Shown here piece by piece: positions 1 through 8,781 of a stretch of 64,000 nt of DNA. Source of the DNA: Ktedonosporobacter rubrisoli (GTDB taxonomy: Bacteria; Chloroflexota; Ktedonobacteria; Ktedonobacterales; Ktedonobacteraceae); assembly GCF_004208415.1 (NCBI RefSeq), contig NZ_CP035758.1, positions 9,486,001-9,550,000 of the forward strand, written 5' to 3'. The translations under genes and the position numbers were made by a program. The notes beneath the pieces were generated by a model that saw only the letters and a list, made by a program, of their open reading frames with translations, had not been told where the DNA came from and did not search any database. How positions within the stretch are numbered: the stretch's first letter is position 1; every line of letters begins with the position of its first letter.

Positions 1-969
1 GATACTCATCGAGCGTAGTGGCGCCAATACATTGTAGCTCACCACGCGCGAGTGCTGGTTTTAGAATATTTGCAGCATCGACAGCCCCTTCTGCGGCGCC
101 CGCCCCGACAAGGGTATGGACCTCATCAATAAAGATGATGCAGTCGCGACTGTTGCGAATTTCCTCAATGATCTTCTTGAGGCGTTCCTCGAACTCGCCA
201 CGGTATTTGGTGCCAGCTACAAGCGAGCCGACATCAAGCGTAAGCAGACGTTTGCCTGCCAGGGTTTCGGGAACCTCACCGGCTATCAGGCGCTGAGCCA
301 GACCTTCGACGATAGCGGTTTTACCAACGCCGGGTTCGCCGATAAGTGCCGGGTTATTCTTGTTACGCCGTGAGAGTATCTGAATAACGCGCTCAATCTC
401 CTGATGGCGACCGATGACGGGATCGAGCGTGCCGGCGCGAGCCGCAGCTGTAAGATCGATACCCATCTGATCAATCGTGGGGGTCTTTGAGTGCTTGGGT
501 TCACGCTCATGAGGAGCCCCAGACTGGCTGAGGACCTGGATCGTTTGCGTGCGCACCTTCTCAAGGTTGACACCCAGGCTTTCCAGGACACCTGCCGCGA
601 TGCCTTCCCCTTCACGTACTAAGCCCAACAGGAGATGTTCTGTTCCTATATAGTGATGGTTCAGGCGACGAGCCTCATCAACGGCGAGCTCTATCACCTT
701 TTTGGCGCGGGAGTAAGGCCGATCTCTCCAAGAACTATGCGGTCTCCACGGCCAATAATAAATTCGACGGCGCTACGAACCTTATTGAGTTCGACACCGA
801 GATTAGCAAGTACTTTTGCCGCAACTCCCTCGCCTTCACGAACAAGGCCTAAGAGGAGGTGCTCTGTACCTATGTAATTATGCTGGAAGCGTTGAGCCTC
901 TTCTTGAGCGAGACTTAAGACTTTCCTGGCTCGCTCTGTGAACTTATCAAACCTATCTCTGTCGTTCAC
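1..969 (-). CDS. clpC: ClpC-type AAA+ unfoldase, N-terminal part, with apparent frameshift
   Basis: Hsp100 ATPase that unfolds substrates for ClpP. The gene runs off the window start, so only about 320 codons are present. Residues 1-80 form the first Clp N-domain repeat (YIGTEHLLLGLVREGEG). After EIGLTP the frame is lost near 704-713. The next frame continues perfectly with a second Clp N repeat, then Walker A GEPGVGKT and Walker B IIFIDEVH of the first AAA domain. One base appears to be missing in a GC-rich stretch. Start is GTG at 969, about 10 nt after AAGGGGGG. No ctsR/mcsAB neighbours are visible. The family is certain; whether the frameshift is a real mutation or a sequencing error cannot be told from one sequence. 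Confidence 0.9.
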
Positions 970-1044
970 CTGTTTGTCACCCCCCTTTCAGTGGCAGAGG
1001 GTGGAACCGAGCCCTCTGTGTCGCTCAGGTAAACTATGTAATTC

Positions 1045-1073
1045 ATCATACAACACCCATCATACAGCGTCAA
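1045..1073 (-). promoter_or_regulatory. Probable sigma70-type promoter for clpC
   Basis: On the minus strand TTGACG is followed after 17 nt by TATGAT. The predicted start lies about 70 nt upstream of the clpC GTG. A 7-bp inverted repeat (CAGAGGG/CCCTCTG, 995-1018) sits in the untranslated leader just before the Shine-Dalgarno. No CIRCE element was seen. Confidence 0.6.
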
Positions 1074-1670
1074 GGATAACAACGGTAGCCTCCCGTCCTG
1101 TCGATATACGCTTTGACATCTCACTGAGAAACAATCGACCTCCACACTGCTCTACATTAGCGTATACGCAGCGGAGAGGTCGCGTGATCATCTGTTCAGG
1201 TACGAATGCTTATCTTAAGCCGGCGCTTGCCTGTTTAGATGTCTCGTGTATGCTTTCGCTCTCCTCTCCTCGTTCCCTAAAACAGAGGATGAAAAGCCTC
1301 TGTACTTCGCTGAAAATCGTCCAACCTTATGCTTAGTCGGCTTGCCGATCTCCTCTATTAATTGAGGAATGGATAGACCGATTTTGTTGTCCTGAGTTAT
1401 CAAGAAATCGAGTATCTGACTGGCAAGTATATCCCAACTTACCTCTGAATAAGCGAGACACAATTTTTACATTGGATCGTGTCTTTTCGAAAAACGCTTG
1501 TTAGGAAGAGTATATCACCTTGGGATATGAGAAACAAGGCATATCTGATTTATCTTTGAGGTCGTGTCTAAAGTATGACGCGATTTGCACTATCTAAGTG
1601 AGCCTGGCACCTTTAGCTTTGGGAATAGTACTTTAATATATATGGTTGAGTTGCCCGCTAGTAGCAACAA
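1074..1670. other. Intergenic stretch, no gene supported
   Basis: About 600 nt between the clpC promoter and the terminator of the S1-repeat gene. Short open frames on both strands have no convincing ribosome binding site, domain or composition. I see no tRNA or repeat here. Confidence 0.5.
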
Positions 1671-1706
1671 CCTCTTTACTGCTCTCTTTATAGAGCAGCA
1701 AAGAGG
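1671..1706 (-). terminator. Hairpin terminator after the S1-repeat gene
   Basis: Arms 1671-1685 and 1692-1706 form a 15-bp stem with a 6-nt loop. As minus-strand RNA every position pairs, including one G-U. As plus-strand RNA the same position is an A-C mismatch. It lies 33 nt past the stop of the S1 gene. The following U tract is poor. Confidence 0.6.
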
Positions 1707-1738
1707 CTTAAATTATCTGTGCCGATGAGCAGTGTCAG

Positions 1739-3262
1739 CTATTCGGATGCCTCAGACTCTTCCTTAGAAGAGCGTTGCCTGGCGGCGGCACGGAAGGCCT
1801 CGGCCATAGCTGTCATTTCGCCATCATCTGGTAGCCCGCTGAGAAGCGAGTTCTCGGGGTGGCGCTCTGGCTTGTCGCGGCGCTCGTTCTTATTCTCACG
1901 CTTAGCAGTGTGCTCCTGCTGAGGGTGAGCGGCTTCCAGCGATGGAGCAGTCTCGGCCAGTGATGGTATTGCTGGCTCGTGAGTAGGAGCGCTCGTGCTT
2001 TGCTCTGCAGGTGCTTCGGCGCTGGCCTCTTTATCGGGCTCCTCAGCCTGGCGCAGGCTAAGCCCGAGGCGGCGACGCTCGGCATCGATGCGCAGGATGC
2101 GCAACTGCAGCTCGGCCCCTTCTTGAAGGATTGTCTTGGGGTCAACTCCGGGGGTAAGCTCGGAGAGGTGAATGAGCCCCTCAATACCGTCCTCAATACG
2201 AGCAAATGCGCCGAACGGAGCGATCTTGGTGACCACACCTTTGACAATCTGTCCTGGCGAGTAGCGCTGTTCGACAGTTGTCCAGGGATCAACTTCTGCG
2301 CGCTTGATCGAGAGTGCGATCTTTTTCTTTTCCTTATCGACACTCAGGACCTGAACCTCGACTTCCTGGCCGACGTGCAGTACTTCGCTTGGATGATTGA
2401 CGCGGCTCCAGGCCAACTGACTGATGTGGACCAGTCCGTCAGCACCTCCCAGATCGACAAAGGCGCCAAAGTTTGCAAGGTTGCTAACAACACCTTTACG
2501 CACTTCTCCAGGCTTCAATTCGTCGAGCAGCTCCTCGCGACGGCGCTGGCGCCATTCCTGAACGGCCAGACGCTCTGAGAGGATCAAGCGGTTGCGCGCT
2601 CGATTAATCTCGATAATCTTGAGCTGGAGCTCTTTGTCTTTCATGCTCTGAAGCTTGGCCGCCGTCTCCTGGCTCTCGCCACCCGACGCGACCTCTTCGC
2701 GCTTCAGATTGAGGATCTGAGAAATGGGAACAAAACCGCGAATACCCGCGACATCGACAATCAAGCCACCTTTATTGTAATCGATGACTTTTGCCTTAAG
2801 GAGTTCGCCGTTTTTGTACTGTTCCTCTGCGATGCGCCATTGACGCTCCGTGTTGGCTCGTTTCAACGAGAGTACTGCATGGCCCTCCGATGTCTCGGGC
2901 TGGATCACATAGACCAGCACCTTGTCGTTGAGATGCAGTTCGCTGAAGGAGCCATAGCCGCTGGCTGGCAGCTCCTTGGTAGAGAGGACGCCCTCAGATT
3001 TGAGGCCAATATCAACCAGGATTTCGTCCTGGTCAATACGCACGATCACGCCCTCGACTACATCGCCTCGCTTAATATTGATGGGAGTGGTTGATGCCGC
3101 CAGCAACGCTTCCATCTCGTTCTGATTGAGTTCTTCCACTTCTTCGGGGTTGTTGTTGTTTTGCCCTTGTGGGTCATTTCCTTCGATCATCGTCTGTACC
3201 CGCCCGCTGTTAAGATTTGCCGCTGGCATTGTCGAAAGGTCGCCGTGCTGTTGTGCTTGCAT
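1739..3262 (-). CDS. S1 RNA-binding-domain protein (ribosomal protein S1-like)
   Basis: A 507-residue protein with four S1/OB-fold repeats at roughly 64-135, 150-230, 250-322 and 335-405. It also has an acidic N-terminal segment and a charged, low-complexity C-terminal tail of about 100 residues. Repeat three is the most canonical (GVVSNLANFGAFVDLGGADGL). Known S1 proteins bind mRNA on the 30S subunit and assist initiation. Four repeats are typical of Gram-positive S1 homologues, which differ in essentiality from the six-repeat E. coli protein. Start ATG at 3262 is preceded by AAGGGGG at 10 nt. It has its own promoter and a leader of about 350 nt. Confidence 0.85.
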   Translation of the reverse strand: MQAQQHGDLSTMPAANLNSGRVQTMIEGNDPQGQNNNNPEEVEELNQNEMEALLAASTTPINIKRGDVVEGVIVRIDQDEILVDIGLKSEGVLSTKELPASGYGSFSELHLNDKVLVYVIQPETSEGHAVLSLKRANTERQWRIAEEQYKNGELLKAKVIDYNKGGLIVDVAGIRGFVPISQILNLKREEVASGGESQETAAKLQSMKDKELQLKIIEINRARNRLILSERLAVQEWRQRRREELLDELKPGEVRKGVVSNLANFGAFVDLGGADGLVHISQLAWSRVNHPSEVLHVGQEVEVQVLSVDKEKKKIALSIKRAEVDPWTTVEQRYSPGQIVKGVVTKIAPFGAFARIEDGIEGLIHLSELTPGVDPKTILQEGAELQLRILRIDAERRRLGLSLRQAEEPDKEASAEAPAEQSTSAPTHEPAIPSLAETAPSLEAAHPQQEHTAKRENKNERRDKPERHPENSLLSGLPDDGEMTAMAEAFRAAARQRSSKEESEASE

Positions 3263-3611
3263 GGGTAGAAAACCCCCTTCGATCCACGGTTTTTGCCCCG
3301 CTCGTTGCTACACTCTCCCGTATGCTCGCGGCTGTTTTGTTTCGTCTACATTTGGTGGTCCCTACTTAGAGACGTGATGGACTTGCATCAGTCGGGACCC
3401 TGGGGAGTGTACCTTCGGACTTGGGCTTTTTCGGAGGAGGTTGCTTAGGCGGTAATCGTTTCGGTTTTCTGCTACTCTCTCGTTTATACCTAGCCTACCT
3501 ATACGACCGGATCTTTGCCCTACAGAACGGTTATACGAAACGATACACGCAGGCAGGTAAGCCATAATGCGACATTAATGAACGCCTGGACAAAGCATAC
3601 CCCCACTCGAT
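3263..3611 (-). promoter_or_regulatory. Long 5' leader of the S1-repeat gene
   Basis: About 350 transcribed nt are predicted between the promoter at 3618-3646 and the S1 start codon. No supported ORF lies in it. Leaders of ribosomal protein genes are often autoregulated by their product, but I did not resolve a specific structure here. Confidence 0.4.
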
Positions 3612-3617
3612 ATATTA

Positions 3618-3646
3618 ATTATACCAGAGGCCGTTCTTGAATGCAA
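3618..3646 (-). promoter_or_regulatory. Promoter of the S1-repeat gene
   Basis: Minus-strand TTGCAT, 17-nt spacer, then a perfect TATAAT. It is close to the sigma70 consensus and stands back to back with the Nudix gene promoter on the plus strand. Confidence 0.75.
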
Positions 3647-3707
3647 GATAATCCACAGCTATTTGGCAGATCTCTCCTCATGTTTTTATTCACTCTATTG
3701 TAGCATA

Positions 3708-3735
3708 TTGGTGCAAGTCTTGCATGTGCTAAAAT
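3708..3735 (+). promoter_or_regulatory. Promoter of the Nudix gene, predicted leaderless
   Basis: TTGGTG, 16-nt spacer, TAAAAT. The -10 box ends only 6 nt before the ATG at 3742, so transcription should start at or next to the start codon. No Shine-Dalgarno is present, which agrees with a leaderless mRNA. Confidence 0.55.
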
Positions 3736-3741
3736 AGACTC

Positions 3742-4365
3742 ATGAAGACGTTTACTACAAGCGAGGTGCTGCGCGTTTTACGCAAGGACCTGATCCCGCT
3801 GAGAGAGGCTGAGAAGCAGGTTGATGCGGTGGAAGGCCAACTGCCCAACGCGCGCAAGGCTGCTGTGCTGATTCCTCTCTTTGAGCAAGATGAGGAATTG
3901 TATACGCTTTTTATTAGAAGAGCTACGACTCTACGTGCCCATAGTGGCGAGATCGCTTTTCCCGGCGGGGGCATGGACCCGCAGGATCTTTCTCTTGAGA
4001 TGACTGCTTTGCGCGAGGCTCAGGAGGAGGTCGGCCTGGCGCCTGAGCGCGTGAAGGTGCTGGGAGGGTTAGGGCCTGTCTTTACGGTGGTAAGCAATTA
4101 TGTGATTACACCCGTGGTGGCGTTTTTGCCTCAGGGCCTGGGCCCTTTACGGATGCAGGATAGCGAGGTGACCGAGCTTATTCCCGCTCCTTTGCGCGTG
4201 CTGGCCGATCCTGCTATCTTCCATACCGAACAATGGGCACGCGATAATCGTGTGTGCACTGTCTACTTTTATGATTATGGAGCTTATCATATCTGGGGTG
4301 CGACAGGACGCATGCTCAATTCCTTGCTCGAAATTCTGCGCACCTCTAAGATCTGCGCTAGCTAG
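3742..4365 (+). CDS. Nudix hydrolase, CoA pyrophosphatase-like
   Basis: Hydrolase of nucleoside diphosphate-X compounds, 207 residues. The Nudix box lies at about residues 75-99 (FPGGGMDPQDLSLE...ALREAQEEVGL), with the REXXEE core that binds magnesium. The flanking pattern RRATTLRAHSGEIAFPGG resembles NudL-type CoA pyrophosphatases, which cleave CoA to 3',5'-ADP and phosphopantetheine. The substrate is inferred from that similarity only. It is a single-gene plus-strand unit, apparently leaderless, divergent from the S1 gene. Confidence 0.82.
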   Translation: MKTFTTSEVLRVLRKDLIPLREAEKQVDAVEGQLPNARKAAVLIPLFEQDEELYTLFIRRATTLRAHSGEIAFPGGGMDPQDLSLEMTALREAQEEVGLAPERVKVLGGLGPVFTVVSNYVITPVVAFLPQGLGPLRMQDSEVTELIPAPLRVLADPAIFHTEQWARDNRVCTVYFYDYGAYHIWGATGRMLNSLLEILRTSKICAS

Positions 4366-4388
4366 CTAACCCATAAGTCATAGAGCTC

Positions 4389-4416
4389 TTGCGAAACGGC
4401 ATCATTTGGCTACAAT
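4389..4416 (+). promoter_or_regulatory. Promoter of the small tail-anchored protein gene
   Basis: TTGCGA, 16-nt spacer, TACAAT. The predicted start is about 85 nt upstream of the GTG at 4508. Confidence 0.5.
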
Positions 4417-4507
4417 ACTAAATGTAGAGTGAGAAGCATGTAGTGCGTATATACCGTCATTTCATGAAGATGCGGTTGGTCTGTTAGTGTTCTAGCGGAG
4501 AGATGCC

Positions 4508-4924
4508 GTGACGTTGCCAACACATGATGCTCAGCCCTCAAAGCGCCTGGGCCGACCACAGATAGTCCCTCCAACCCACTCGATACCTGCTATGTCTCCG
4601 GTACCTGCGGTACCCCTTGCCCCTCAATCTACCCCTAACCCTCTATCCCAGTCAGCTTCAGGCTATGACGAAGAGATGGCTCATGAGCATGCGATTGATA
4701 TCGCTACCCAATCCTGGGATCTGGCAACAGGAGGCATGAAGACGCTAACAGCTAAACGAGAGTTGCCCCTGCCTGCACGATCTGAGCGACGTGTTACCGA
4801 CATATTGCCAGATGGCTTGTCTAAGTCTCCTCGCAATGATACTTTTGTGATGATTATTCTGGTATGTGTTGCGCTGATGCTAGTCGGCGGTGGCATTGTG
4901 TTGTTTATCTTACTGCAGCCATAG
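4508..4924 (+). CDS. Small protein with C-terminal membrane anchor, unknown function
   Basis: Not recognised. A protein of 138 residues beginning with GTG, 7 nt after GGAG. The first 60 residues are rich in Pro, Ser and Thr and likely disordered. Residues about 113-136 form one strongly hydrophobic segment (MIILVCVALMLVGGGIVLFI), then the chain ends after three residues. This is a tail-anchored topology with a cytoplasmic N-terminus if it follows usual rules. A promoter and a good binding site support that it is expressed. The neighbours give no functional hint. Confidence 0.6.
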   Translation: MTLPTHDAQPSKRLGRPQIVPPTHSIPAMSPVPAVPLAPQSTPNPLSQSASGYDEEMAHEHAIDIATQSWDLATGGMKTLTAKRELPLPARSERRVTDILPDGLSKSPRNDTFVMIILVCVALMLVGGGIVLFILLQP

Positions 4925-5295
4925 TGTGTTTTTGTCGTAGATATTGCCGCTACTGTAATGCGTTGCTGCTTCTGTCAGTCTGTTCTGTGGCTAGAGAATG
5001 CGGCTTTTAGAGAAAGCGAGAGTACTCTCAAGATAGCATTGTCTGTTGTGGAACGCTATTTGTGCCCATAAAAAATCTGCAAATGCCATAAGACTGGCCC
5101 TTTGGGTAAGCTGTGGCCATAGATCTATGTATGCCAGCAAGCTATAGCTTTCTGGCTTCTGTAGCTCGTGTCCCTTTCCTTGACGATCGATGCTCTGTTT
5201 TTTCTCAGGCACGCGGGATTGGGAAAGAGCTGGGAGATCTATGCTCTGCTAACCTGCTTGTCAGGTATATAGCGGCTTCTCATCTGCTGGCCTTG
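4925..5295. other. Intergenic stretch between convergent genes
   Basis: About 370 nt with no supported gene. Overlapping short frames lack binding sites and recognisable sequence. Confidence 0.5.
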
Positions 5296-5328
5296 CTCAT
5301 CCCCATAACCTGCAGCTATAGGGATGAG
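5296..5328 (-). terminator. Hairpin terminator after the P1 peptidase gene
   Basis: Arms 5296-5307 and 5317-5328 give a 12-bp stem with a 9-nt loop. It is fully paired only as minus-strand RNA, with one G-U; plus-strand RNA has a C-A mismatch. It starts 39 nt past the peptidase stop. No U tract follows. Confidence 0.5.
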
Positions 5329-5366
5329 AGCCTGCTTGATGATAGGCTAAATGCCCGGGTCCCGGT

Positions 5367-6329
5367 TTATTTTTCTTCCGGGCGGCTTGTGGCGGCTGGG
5401 ATGCCATGGAGATCGCTTGCATTGCGGACTGCCTTAACGACGGCGCGGGCCAGCGTGGCTGCGGCTGCCGCTCCTATCATGCTTACTTGATAGAGAGCGA
5501 GAGGCGATTGTTCCTGTTTTTTGGCTCCCAGGGCCAGGGCGAATACTGTATCGCCATCGAACATGGTATGCGCTGGCCGAATGGCCAGGGCCAGGCCGTT
5601 GTGTGCCATCTGGGCTACTTTGTTGATTTCTTCTTTGTTCAAGGAGGCGCTGGTGGCCACGACGGCGATTGTGGTGTTGCCAAAGGGATTGGCGAGCGGG
5701 GCCTCAGCGCTGGGCGCAGCATTGCTGCGGCTGCCGGCGATGATCTGTTGGGTTTGGGGATCTATAATATTGCCCCAGGCGTTCACGGCGACAATCGCAC
5801 CAACAATTGTGCCATCCGCCAGTTTTGTGCTTGCTGAGCCCAGGCCGCCTTTCATAGCCAGGCTCGGATGGTGGGTTTTGCCTACGGTAGCGCCTGTGCC
5901 GGCGCCAATGTTGCCCTGATCGGTAGCCTCTGCTGTGGCCTGAGTGCAGGCGCGGTAGCCTGCCGCTGCGTCAGGGCGAATTTTGGCCGAGCCAAAGGGG
6001 AGATCAAATAGAGCGGCAGCCGGTACGATGGGTACGCGCGCCACCCCTACTTCCAGTCCGATGTTGTGCTCTTCAAGATAGCGCATGACCCCGCTGGCCG
6101 CATCGAGTCCGAAGGCGCTGCCCCCTGTCAGGACGATGGCGTGGACTTGTTCGACCATGTGCATAGGCCGCAAGAGGTCGGTTTCTCGGGTGGCAGGCGC
6201 GCCGCCGCGTACGTCAACGCCGCCGATTGCTGGCGTGTCGCAAAGAATAACTGTACAGCCGGTGCCGGCTTCGAGGTTGGTGTCATGACCTACGCGGATA
6301 CCGGGGATATCTGTAATGTCGTCGTGCAT
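5367..6329 (-). CDS. P1-family (S58, DmpA/NylC-like) peptidase
   Basis: N-terminal-nucleophile hydrolase of 320 residues. N-terminal ITDIPGIRVGH, the VLTGGSAFGLDAA block and IGAGTGATVGK are family signatures. FGNTTIAVVAT at about residues 217-226 matches the autoprocessing site of NylC-type members, where cleavage before Thr frees the catalytic residue. Known members are D/L-aminopeptidases or amidases of unusual amides; the substrate here is unknown. The open frame extends to 6455 but would overlap the upstream thioesterase. ATG at 6329, behind AGGGAGGT, begins exactly at the conserved N-terminus and was chosen. Likely co-transcribed with the thioesterase. Confidence 0.85.
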   Translation of the reverse strand: MHDDITDIPGIRVGHDTNLEAGTGCTVILCDTPAIGGVDVRGGAPATRETDLLRPMHMVEQVHAIVLTGGSAFGLDAASGVMRYLEEHNIGLEVGVARVPIVPAAALFDLPFGSAKIRPDAAAGYRACTQATAEATDQGNIGAGTGATVGKTHHPSLAMKGGLGSASTKLADGTIVGAIVAVNAWGNIIDPQTQQIIAGSRSNAAPSAEAPLANPFGNTTIAVVATSASLNKEEINKVAQMAHNGLALAIRPAHTMFDGDTVFALALGAKKQEQSPLALYQVSMIGAAAAATLARAVVKAVRNASDLHGIPAATSRPEEK

Positions 6330-6387
6330 ACTGTCGTGTTTAAACCTCCCTGGTGTGAAATGAGTTGAAACAGTGAAGTTGCCAGCT

Positions 6388-6849
6388 TCAAGCAAGTGAA
6401 GGCGTAAGGTGAAGAACGTAGCGTCCCTTGAAGACGGCGGCCAGGTCATGCCCACTGTAGACTTCCGCCCCTAACTCTACACGGGCCTTTTTGTGTTTTT
6501 GCAACGTTTGGGCAAGCCGGGTTATCTGTTCTTCACCGGGTCGCTGACAGCTAGCTATAAAATCGTCTTTTACTGGGAGCAAATAGTTGCTGCTGCTATC
6601 CTGAATAACTATTTGACCTGGTATATCTAACTCCTTCAATACAAGCCAGAGTTGTCCCCAACCGGCCAGGGTTGCCAGGGCGTTAATGCTGCCCGCGAAG
6701 GCAGTTCTTTTATGATTAATATTACACCCTAAAGGAGCTTTGAGAATTAGGCGTTCGTTGTGATAGCTGTCCACGATGAGGCCGAGATGGCGGGTAAGCG
6801 GAATTTCATGGGCGAGCGTATCTTGTAGCTCACGCAATAAGTTGTTCAT
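6388..6849 (-). CDS. YiiD-type hot-dog thioesterase domain protein
   Basis: A 153-residue protein matching the putative thioesterase domain found at the C-terminus of YiiD. Supporting stretches are LKAPLGCNINHKRTAFAGSI, then a helix with ALATLAGWG, then a short basic strand region. Such proteins are thought to hydrolyse acyl thioesters, but no substrate is known for this group. Start ATG at 6849 is 5 nt after AGGGAG. The peptidase gene starts 58 nt downstream on the same strand, so they may share a transcript. Confidence 0.7.
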   Translation of the reverse strand: MNNLLRELQDTLAHEIPLTRHLGLIVDSYHNERLILKAPLGCNINHKRTAFAGSINALATLAGWGQLWLVLKELDIPGQIVIQDSSSNYLLPVKDDFIASCQRPGEEQITRLAQTLQKHKKARVELGAEVYSGHDLAAVFKGRYVLHLTPSLA

Positions 6850-7230
6850 GTAGTCTCCCTTTACATTGTCAAGTTTCGGGGGAAGGCTACCTTGCGGGAT
6901 AATCTCCCCTACGAGTCTTATGGTGCTCAGTTACTATATGTGCCGACAGGGTGAGAGGATTTGCTACGGTTGGTTTTATGGTGCAAGGCCAGAGATAGTT
7001 TTCTCCTGGCAATTGCCCGCAGCATTTCTTGGGCGCACACAAGCTATGGCCCTATTATATCTTCTGGAGGAATAGTTGTGTTATATAATAAGAAGACTGT
7101 ATAACTTCGGTACTAAAGCTCAGGGATCGGGAAATGCTCAAGGCGCGCGATTGACGACTTGCCCACAGACCGCTCTCTGCTTTTGGGACCTCTAGAAGCT
7201 TCGGTAAAATAATATATGTGGCGGCGAGAT
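6850..7230. other. Intergenic stretch, no gene supported
   Basis: About 380 nt. A 69-codon plus-strand frame (6866-7075) lacks a binding site and any family resemblance. An AT-rich patch at 7035-7105 could hold minus-strand promoters for the thioesterase, but no clear -35/-10 pair was found. Confidence 0.4.
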
Positions 7231-7260
7231 GGGGCAGCGCCTATACAAGCGCTTTGCCCC
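7231..7260 (-). terminator. Probable terminator after rpe
   Basis: Stem GGGGCA/TGCCCC plus GCGC/GCGC with a 2-nt bulge and 8-nt loop, about 80 nt past the rpe stop. There is no U tract, so the call is tentative. Confidence 0.4.
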
Positions 7261-7338
7261 TGATGAGCCCCGTCAGGCCGATTTCTGGAATGTGTAGCAA
7301 ACTCTAAGGTAAGCGATTTAGCAAGTTTTGCTTGCAGG

Positions 7339-7992
7339 TTAGATAGCGCGGCGTAGCCTGTTTATGGCCGCGGCCACGCTCTCTTTATTATTGTAAACGG
7401 CAGAACCGGCAACCAGGAGGTTGGCCCCTGCCTTGACGACTTTAGGAGCCGTCTCTTCGTTGATGCCTCCATCTACCTCAATGTCGCAATTCAAGCCACG
7501 TAGCTGCAGCATCTCGCGCAGACGAGTTATTTTGGGCAGAGTTTCGGGAATGAGTTCCTGCCCACCAAAGCCGGGGTTGATAGTCATTACCAGCGCCAGA
7601 TCAAGAAAAGGCAACATATCTTCAAGCATAAAGACGGGAGTTGAAGGATTGATGGCAACTCCTGCCTGCTTTCCCGCAGCTTTAATCTGCATAAGCACGC
7701 GATGAAGATGGGGGCAGACCTCATAATGCACAATTATGACATCAGCGCCAGCCCTGGCAAAGGTTTCGATATATTCCTGCGGATTAGTAATCATCAAATG
7801 CGCTTCCAGAGGGAGCTGTGTGCAGCGGCGTACAGCCTCGACAACCATGGGACCCATGGTGATATTGGGGACAAAGTGTCCATCCATAACATCGATCTGG
7901 ATGCGTTCTGCTCCGGCCTGCTCTACTTCGCGCACCTGTTCTCCCAGGCGCGTGAAGTCGGCAGAAAGAATTGATGGGACTAAACCGATCAT
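7339..7992 (-). CDS. rpe: Ribulose-phosphate 3-epimerase
   Basis: Interconverts ribulose 5-phosphate and xylulose 5-phosphate in the pentose phosphate pathway. 217 residues, the usual length. TIM-barrel signatures are in order: PSILSADFTRLGEQV, IDVMDGHFVPN with catalytic Asp37, HLMI, MTINPGFGGQ (phosphate region) and VDGGI with catalytic Asp174. It is the last gene of the minus-strand set zwf-opcA-pgl-rpe, 24 nt after pgl. The binding site GCAGGT is weak, which suggests translation coupled to pgl. Confidence 0.95.
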   Translation of the reverse strand: MIGLVPSILSADFTRLGEQVREVEQAGAERIQIDVMDGHFVPNITMGPMVVEAVRRCTQLPLEAHLMITNPQEYIETFARAGADVIIVHYEVCPHLHRVLMQIKAAGKQAGVAINPSTPVFMLEDMLPFLDLALVMTINPGFGGQELIPETLPKITRLREMLQLRGLNCDIEVDGGINEETAPKVVKAGANLLVAGSAVYNNKESVAAAINRLRRAI

Positions 7993-8016
7993 ATGAGAAA
8001 ACCTGCTTTCAACGTA

Positions 8017-8757
8017 TCATACCTGCTTGTTGCGCAAATTTGCCGCTGCTGCCGTATCAAACATCCAGGTCACCTCACCCTGTGTCGGACGAACAATCTG
8101 AGCAGGATATTCGTCTGGCTGATGTGGGCCTTCCAGCACTGCCTGTACGGCCTCGGCTTTCTCAGCTCCCGTAACCAGGAAGAGAACATGGATTGCCGCA
8201 TTTAGAAGAGGTGGTGTAAAGGTCAGGCGTGGTGGTGGAGGCTTAGGAACATCCACGGGCATGATGAGTCGCTGCTGCTCGTGAAGTGACGGCTGGTGTG
8301 GGAAGAGGGAGGCTGTATGGCCTTCAGGACCCATACCAAGTTGGATCAAGTCAAAAGCCGGGATGCCAGCGCTGCCGAAGGTGCGGCGCAGATCGGCTTC
8401 ATAGGCCTGAGAAGCCGCATCGCGGTCAGGATCTTCTCCAGGCATGCGATGAATCTGCTTTTCGGCCAGCGGAACCTTGTCTAAAAGGACCTCTTTAGCC
8501 AGATAGTAGTTACTATCTTGACTGCTGGGAGGTACATTGCGCTCGTCGGACCAGAAGATCTCTACAAGCGCCCAGTCAATCTGGCTACGATATGGCTCTT
8601 CGGCGAGGAGGCCATAAAGCTTTTTAGGCGTCGTGCCTCCAGAAAGCGCTATAGTAAAGCGTCCGTGGGTAGCGATGGATTCCTTAGCGATACGTACGAT
8701 ATAGCGCGCGGCCTCTTGGCTCAGCGTGCCTACGTCGGGATAGGTTGCAATATGCAT
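8017..8757 (-). CDS. pgl: 6-phosphogluconolactonase
   Basis: Hydrolyses 6-phosphoglucono-1,5-lactone to 6-phosphogluconate. 246 residues from the chosen start. IALSGGTTPKKLY near the N-terminus, FWSDERNVP and LGMGPEGHTASLFP are the family's phosphosugar-binding and catalytic blocks. The frame opens at 8772, but CAGGAG lies between that ATG and a second ATG at 8757 with ideal 6-nt spacing, so 8757 is preferred. It follows opcA by 24 nt, within the oxidative pentose phosphate operon. Confidence 0.93.
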   Translation of the reverse strand: MHIATYPDVGTLSQEAARYIVRIAKESIATHGRFTIALSGGTTPKKLYGLLAEEPYRSQIDWALVEIFWSDERNVPPSSQDSNYYLAKEVLLDKVPLAEKQIHRMPGEDPDRDAASQAYEADLRRTFGSAGIPAFDLIQLGMGPEGHTASLFPHQPSLHEQQRLIMPVDVPKPPPPRLTFTPPLLNAAIHVLFLVTGAEKAEAVQAVLEGPHQPDEYPAQIVRPTQGEVTWMFDTAAAANLRNKQV

Positions 8758-8781
8758 AGATTGCTCCTGCATTTTCTTAAA

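Noticed and set aside
1215..1463. 82-codon minus-strand frame upstream of clpC
   Set aside because: No ribosome binding site and no family resemblance; overlaps plus-strand frames of the same quality.
6866..7075. 69-codon plus-strand frame in the rpe-thioesterase gap
   Set aside because: No binding site, no promoter in phase, composition like random intergenic DNA.
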